Notes under the pieces: model-generated
What the model saw: only the letters and a program-made list of their open reading frames with translations
What the model was told of the DNA's origin: nothing
Databases searched by the model: none
Origin: Rickettsiaceae bacterium
GTDB taxonomy: Bacteria; Pseudomonadota; Alphaproteobacteria; Rickettsiales; Rickettsiaceae
Direction of reading: 5' to 3'
DNA length: 10,213 nucleotides
Assembly: GCA_030731565.1 (NCBI GenBank)
Contig: JANQTT010000112.1
Location: 1-10,213 of the forward strand
Shown: in pieces, positions 6,671 through 10,213 of the stretch
Layout: every line of letters begins with the position of its first letter
Numbering within the stretch: position 1 is the stretch's first letter
Position numbers and translations under genes: made by a program

Positions 6671-7429
6671 CTATTCTCCTAAAAACAAAAGTTCCCCAGT
6701 AACAATATTACAATATTGCCCACTGGCTAGCTGGATACGCATAGCACCGTCCGGATCAATCCCCTTGAAAACTCCAGATATTCTTTTCGATCCATCGTCA
6801 ACAATTATAACTTTATTTAAATTATATGCACGCCTCATCCAGTCTTTTCTGGTCTTGATAAAATTATTATCGCTTTTCCACTGTTCATATAACGTATTAA
6901 ATTTATCCATTAGTATATTTAAGAATGTATCTGGACTTGTAATTTCAATTCCCCAATCTTTAATGCAGGTAACGTTTTTATTAATATCTGGTGCTTTTTC
7001 TATATTTACTCCAACACCAATAACAACATAATTTTTTCCTTTTAATGAAACAGACTCGAGTAATATGCCAGCTACCTTTTTACTATCGATTAATACGTCA
7101 TTCGGCCATTTTAACTTCATATTTAGTTTTATGCCCGCTTGCTTAGAAAAATGGTTAATTGCTTCAAAAACTGCATTAGCCACTAAAAAAGGTAATTGTG
7201 AGTTTTTTTTAATATCAAATTCGGTTTGTAGTAAAATAGTTGTGTGTAAATTACCTGCAAGGGAATCCCAATATCTGCCTTTAGTTCCTCGTCCGCCTGT
7301 TTGAATTTTTGATAAAATAACAAAATCACCAATAGCGCCAGAATTTGCTAGTCTCAAAGCTTCAGAATTAGTACTATCAATCTCCTCGAATGTAATCAAA
7401 CTGTAACTTTGAAGCCAATCTAGTTGCAT
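6671..7429 (-). CDS. birA: Biotin--[acetyl-CoA-carboxylase] ligase, monofunctional
   Basis: It activates biotin with ATP and attaches it to the lysine of biotin carboxyl carrier domains such as AccB. The 252 residues contain only the catalytic and C-terminal domains. The N-terminal helix-turn-helix of E. coli BirA is absent, so it should not act as a DNA-binding repressor. Motifs are IDSTNSEA at 17-24, the biotinyl-AMP loop TGGRGTKGR at 44-52, KWPND at 107-111, KVAGILLE at 118-125 (Lys118 corresponds to the catalytic Lys183 of E. coli), and GVGVN at 138-142. A small SH3-like C-terminal domain follows from about 205. It starts 6 nt after the nuoN stop, a nuoN-birA linkage seen in other alphaproteobacteria, and is very likely co-transcribed with it. 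Confidence 0.95.
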   Translation of the reverse strand: MQLDWLQSYSLITFEEIDSTNSEALRLANSGAIGDFVILSKIQTGGRGTKGRYWDSLAGNLHTTILLQTEFDIKKNSQLPFLVANAVFEAINHFSKQAGIKLNMKLKWPNDVLIDSKKVAGILLESVSLKGKNYVVIGVGVNIEKAPDINKNVTCIKDWGIEITSPDTFLNILMDKFNTLYEQWKSDNNFIKTRKDWMRRAYNLNKVIIVDDGSKRISGVFKGIDPDGAMRIQLASGQYCNIVTGELLFLGE

Positions 7430-7435
7430 AATTCA

Positions 7436-8842
7436 CTATAGATATAAAATATTTTTGTTAGCGAACACAAAAAATAGCACGGTAAAAGCTACGCTAACTA
7501 TTGTTACAAGCCATAAACCACGATTTGTTGTTATAGGTATAATTTCTTCTTTTGCTTCCATAAAATACATATATTTTATCACTTTTAAATAATAAAAAGC
7601 GGCAATAACACTTGTAAGCACACCAAGAAGGGCCAATACTATCTCTCCTTGTAGTATTGCATTGTAAAACACTAAGTATTTACCGAAAAATCCTGCAAGT
7701 GGTGGCAGGCCAATCATCGAAAACATAATAATTGAAATTGCACCTGCCAGTGATTTTCTTTGAGCAGCAATTCCTTTTAAATCTTCAAAAGTAGCAATAT
7801 CACTTTTATCACCAAATAATGCAACCAGACATGAAAAAAAGCCCATCGCACCAACAGCATATATCAACATATAAGTAAATGCAGCGTTATTTCCAAGAGT
7901 GGAATGCAAACAAATTGCAATTAATACGTAGCCAATATTAAGTATAGTACTATAGGCCATTAATCTTTTTAGAGAAACTTGCCTAATTGCGCCAAGAGAA
8001 CCTACCACCATTGATAATATCGCTACTATTTTTATAATTTCGACCGAAATATGCACATAGTCACCAATGACAGCATCTACTATATTTATAAGCACTACCA
8101 ACATTCCCACTTTTTGTGCTACAGCAAAATAAGTAACAGCAGAAATTGGAGCGCCTTCATATACATCAGGAGTCCATATATGTAAAGGTGCAGCAGATAA
8201 TTTAAATAAAATACCAGTTAATACTAAAACAGCACCAACTATTAGCCCTATATTTAAATCACCATTTAATGCAGCTCTAATATCATCAAAATTCATACTA
8301 CCACTAAAACCATAAAGGAACGAAATGCCAAGCAGCATTAAAGCACTAACGAGCGCCCCAAGGACAAAATATTTAAGACCTGCTTCCGATGATTTCGATT
8401 TCTTAGAATTAAAAGCAGCTAGTGCATAACCAGCTAGAGCTTGTAATTCTAAGCCGCAAAACAGCAATATTAGATCGCGAGCCGAAATTGAAATAAACAC
8501 CCCGACAGTCGAAAGCAAAATTAATGTAACGAATTCCATGCGTAAATCTGATTTGGCAATTTTCGTCAAATCATGGTATACAACCAAACTCATTATGGTC
8601 AAACCTAATACTAGCGCCTTATATATGGATATATCAGTAGAGGTAACAAAAGATCCAGAAAACCCAATTGCAGATTCTGGAGAATTAAACCCCAAATAAT
8701 ATATAATGCCAAAGGATAAAAGTATTGCAGTTTTTGCAACTAATCTAGAACTTCCTTTATAATAAACACCGAAAACCTGCATGATCATCGCAAGTCCTGT
8801 AAGTAGAATCTCTGGTATTATCATGAAAATTTGATTCAACAT
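7436..8842 (-). CDS. nuoN: NADH-quinone oxidoreductase subunit N (complex I)
   Basis: NuoN is one of three antiporter-like proton-pumping subunits in the inner-membrane arm of respiratory complex I. It has 468 residues with about 14 hydrophobic helices and the Proton_antipo_M core. Ionisable residues of the proton path are all present: Glu132 in LELQALAGY, Lys157 in GLKYFVLGA, Lys214 in FKLSAAPLHIWTPD, Lys244 in AQKVG, and Lys388 in GLPPLAGFFGKY. These correspond to the functional residues known in E. coli NuoN. The ATG at 8842 has a TGGAAA-like ribosome site upstream. It lies 15 nt after nuoM, the standard nuo order. Intact. Confidence 0.97.
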   Translation of the reverse strand: MLNQIFMIIPEILLTGLAMIMQVFGVYYKGSSRLVAKTAILLSFGIIYYLGFNSPESAIGFSGSFVTSTDISIYKALVLGLTIMSLVVYHDLTKIAKSDLRMEFVTLILLSTVGVFISISARDLILLFCGLELQALAGYALAAFNSKKSKSSEAGLKYFVLGALVSALMLLGISFLYGFSGSMNFDDIRAALNGDLNIGLIVGAVLVLTGILFKLSAAPLHIWTPDVYEGAPISAVTYFAVAQKVGMLVVLINIVDAVIGDYVHISVEIIKIVAILSMVVGSLGAIRQVSLKRLMAYSTILNIGYVLIAICLHSTLGNNAAFTYMLIYAVGAMGFFSCLVALFGDKSDIATFEDLKGIAAQRKSLAGAISIIMFSMIGLPPLAGFFGKYLVFYNAILQGEIVLALLGVLTSVIAAFYYLKVIKYMYFMEAKEEIIPITTNRGLWLVTIVSVAFTVLFFVFANKNILYL

Positions 8843-8857
8843 ATTTATTTTCCAACT

Positions 8858-10213
8858 CTATAATTCACCGTAAATTCCAGCTAATTTTTCTACTGGAATA
8901 TCTATTGAACTTAAAACACCTCCTGGCATTATTCCGATATATATAACTAAAATTATAAGCGGAACAAGTGCAGCAATCTCATATCTTTTTAAGTCTTTAA
9001 AGCCAAGGATTGCTTTGTCAGTAGCTTCGCCAAACATCACACATTTATATAGTTTTAGCATATATACAGCGCCAAGGATTACACCAAATGCACATATTAT
9101 TCCAACAATAGGATTTGCGTCGAAAGTACCAACTATACTCAAAAATTCTCCGACAAAACCGCTGAGTCCAGGCAAACCGACTGAAGCCAGCATAGCTATC
9201 ATGAAAAACGTAGCAAGCATCGGCATACTAGATGCAACGCCGCCATAACGGCTGATCTCTTTAGTATGATGACGCTCATAGAGCATACCGACAATTAGGA
9301 ACAATGCTGATGATATTAAGCCATGACTAATCATTTGAAATACCGCACCACCAATTCCTGAAATAGTTAAGCTAAATATCCCAGCTGTTACATACCCCAT
9401 GTGTGCGACTGAAGAATACGCTATCATTTTTTTCATATCTTTTTGCGCAAGAGCTACTAATGAAGCATAGATAACTGCAAAACCACTGATCCACATTACA
9501 TAGACTGAGAAATATTCCGAGGCTTCAGGAAGCATAGGCAGCGATACTCTCAGGAAGGCATAACCCCCTAATTTTAATAATATACCAGCTAACATAACTG
9601 ACCCAGCTGTAGGCGCCTGCACGTGAGCATCTGGTAACCAAGTATGAAACGGAACCATAGGCACCTTAATTGCAAACGATATAAAAGTAGCAAGCCATAA
9701 GTATTGTTGAACTTCAAGCGATAATAGCGGCATTCTTTCTGCAAGCTCGGTAAACTCAAATGTTCCTGTTTGACTATAAATATAAATCAATGCTATCAGC
9801 AAAAATACAGAGCCAAAGAAAGTATATAAGAAAAATTTAACAGCGGCATAAACTCTCTCTTCACCACCCCAAATACCTATAATTAAATACATCGGAATTA
9901 ATATGACTTCAAAAAAACCATAGAATAATAGCAGATTTAAAGCCGAAAACGCGCCAATACAAAATGATTCTAGAAGCAAAAAGCAAAGTAAATACTCTTT
10001 TATCTTTTCCTTTACAGTAAATAAACTCGCTATTATGCATATTAATGTCAAAAGCGCGGTTAATACTACAAAATAAACAGAAAGACCATCTACCCCTACA
10101 TGAAAATCAAGTCCAATAGATTTTATCCAGTTATATTTCTCAACAAATTGGTAAGATTCTGCGTCTGAATCAAATCTAATTAATAAATATATAGTGGCAA
10201 TTAGTGTTAGTAC
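8858..10213 (-). CDS. nuoM: NADH-quinone oxidoreductase subunit M (complex I), 5' end beyond window
   Basis: NuoM is the second antiporter-like proton-pumping subunit of complex I. The frame stays open through the right edge: 451 residues are visible, against about 490-510 in the family, so a few tens of N-terminal residues are missing. An apparent start at 10051 is an internal TTG leucine codon. The 54 codons upstream of it contain a hydrophobic helix and the NuoM signature HVGVDGLS (visible residues 38-45). Key charged residues are present: Glu102 in FFEVILIPMY, Lys183 in FAIKVPMVPFHTWLPDAH, Lys214 in GILLKLGG, and Glu356 in GLSGFVGEF, matching E. coli Glu144, Lys234, Lys265 and Glu407. The stop lies 15 nt before nuoN; nuoL is expected off-window. 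Confidence 0.97.
   Translation of the reverse strand, partial: VLTLIATIYLLIRFDSDAESYQFVEKYNWIKSIGLDFHVGVDGLSVYFVVLTALLTLICIIASLFTVKEKIKEYLLCFLLLESFCIGAFSALNLLLFYGFFEVILIPMYLIIGIWGGEERVYAAVKFFLYTFFGSVFLLIALIYIYSQTGTFEFTELAERMPLLSLEVQQYLWLATFISFAIKVPMVPFHTWLPDAHVQAPTAGSVMLAGILLKLGGYAFLRVSLPMLPEASEYFSVYVMWISGFAVIYASLVALAQKDMKKMIAYSSVAHMGYVTAGIFSLTISGIGGAVFQMISHGLISSALFLIVGMLYERHHTKEISRYGGVASSMPMLATFFMIAMLASVGLPGLSGFVGEFLSIVGTFDANPIVGIICAFGVILGAVYMLKLYKCVMFGEATDKAILGFKDLKRYEIAALVPLIILVIYIGIMPGGVLSSIDIPVEKLAGIYGEL

Noticed and set aside
1..10213. CRISPR array, insertion sequence, prophage, toxin-antitoxin or other defence system
   Set aside because: There are no regularly spaced repeats, transposase or phage motifs, or unexplained accessory genes; the window is housekeeping genes with short gaps.

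Overview
The window is a dense, AT-rich stretch (roughly one third G+C by eye) of an alphaproteobacterial chromosome. Every gene I can support reads on the minus strand. The gene set (nuoM-nuoN-birA, a separate hscB-hscA-fdx block, pyrH-frr, and a DUF2125-type protein restricted largely to alphaproteobacteria), the AT bias and the short palindromic intergenic repeats together suggest an obligately host-associated Rickettsiales bacterium, probably Rickettsiaceae. I cannot resolve the genus from sequence alone.

Read in the direction of transcription (from the right edge leftwards), the layout is: nuoM (5' end cut by the window edge), nuoN, birA, trmJ, hscB, hscA, fdx, a DUF2125-like membrane-anchored protein, and a RutE/HadB-type nitroreductase. 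Gaps are 6 to 42 nt, with a 23-nt overlap between hscB and hscA, so this is plausibly one long transcription unit that continues from upstream nuo genes. A 229-nt intergenic region follows. It holds a 59-nt palindromic repeat and a good candidate promoter for the next unit, pyrH-frr, whose two genes overlap by one base. Left of frr, the window ends in a second, diverged and rearranged copy of the repeat.

Functionally, NuoM and NuoN are proton-pumping membrane subunits of respiratory complex I. HscB/HscA/Fdx are the chaperone and ferredoxin arm of ISC iron-sulfur cluster assembly, which complex I depends on for its clusters. BirA attaches biotin to carboxylases, TrmJ modifies tRNA, PyrH makes UDP, and Frr recycles ribosomes. 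These are housekeeping genes with intact family motifs.

I looked for an undescribed system and did not find one. The points worth a second look are small: the structured repeats flanking pyrH-frr (one with a compensatory base-pair change), a tiny hydrophobic reading frame starting inside one repeat, a heptanucleotide tandem repeat across the fdx stop codon, and the linkage of DUF2125 and nitroreductase genes to the hsc block.
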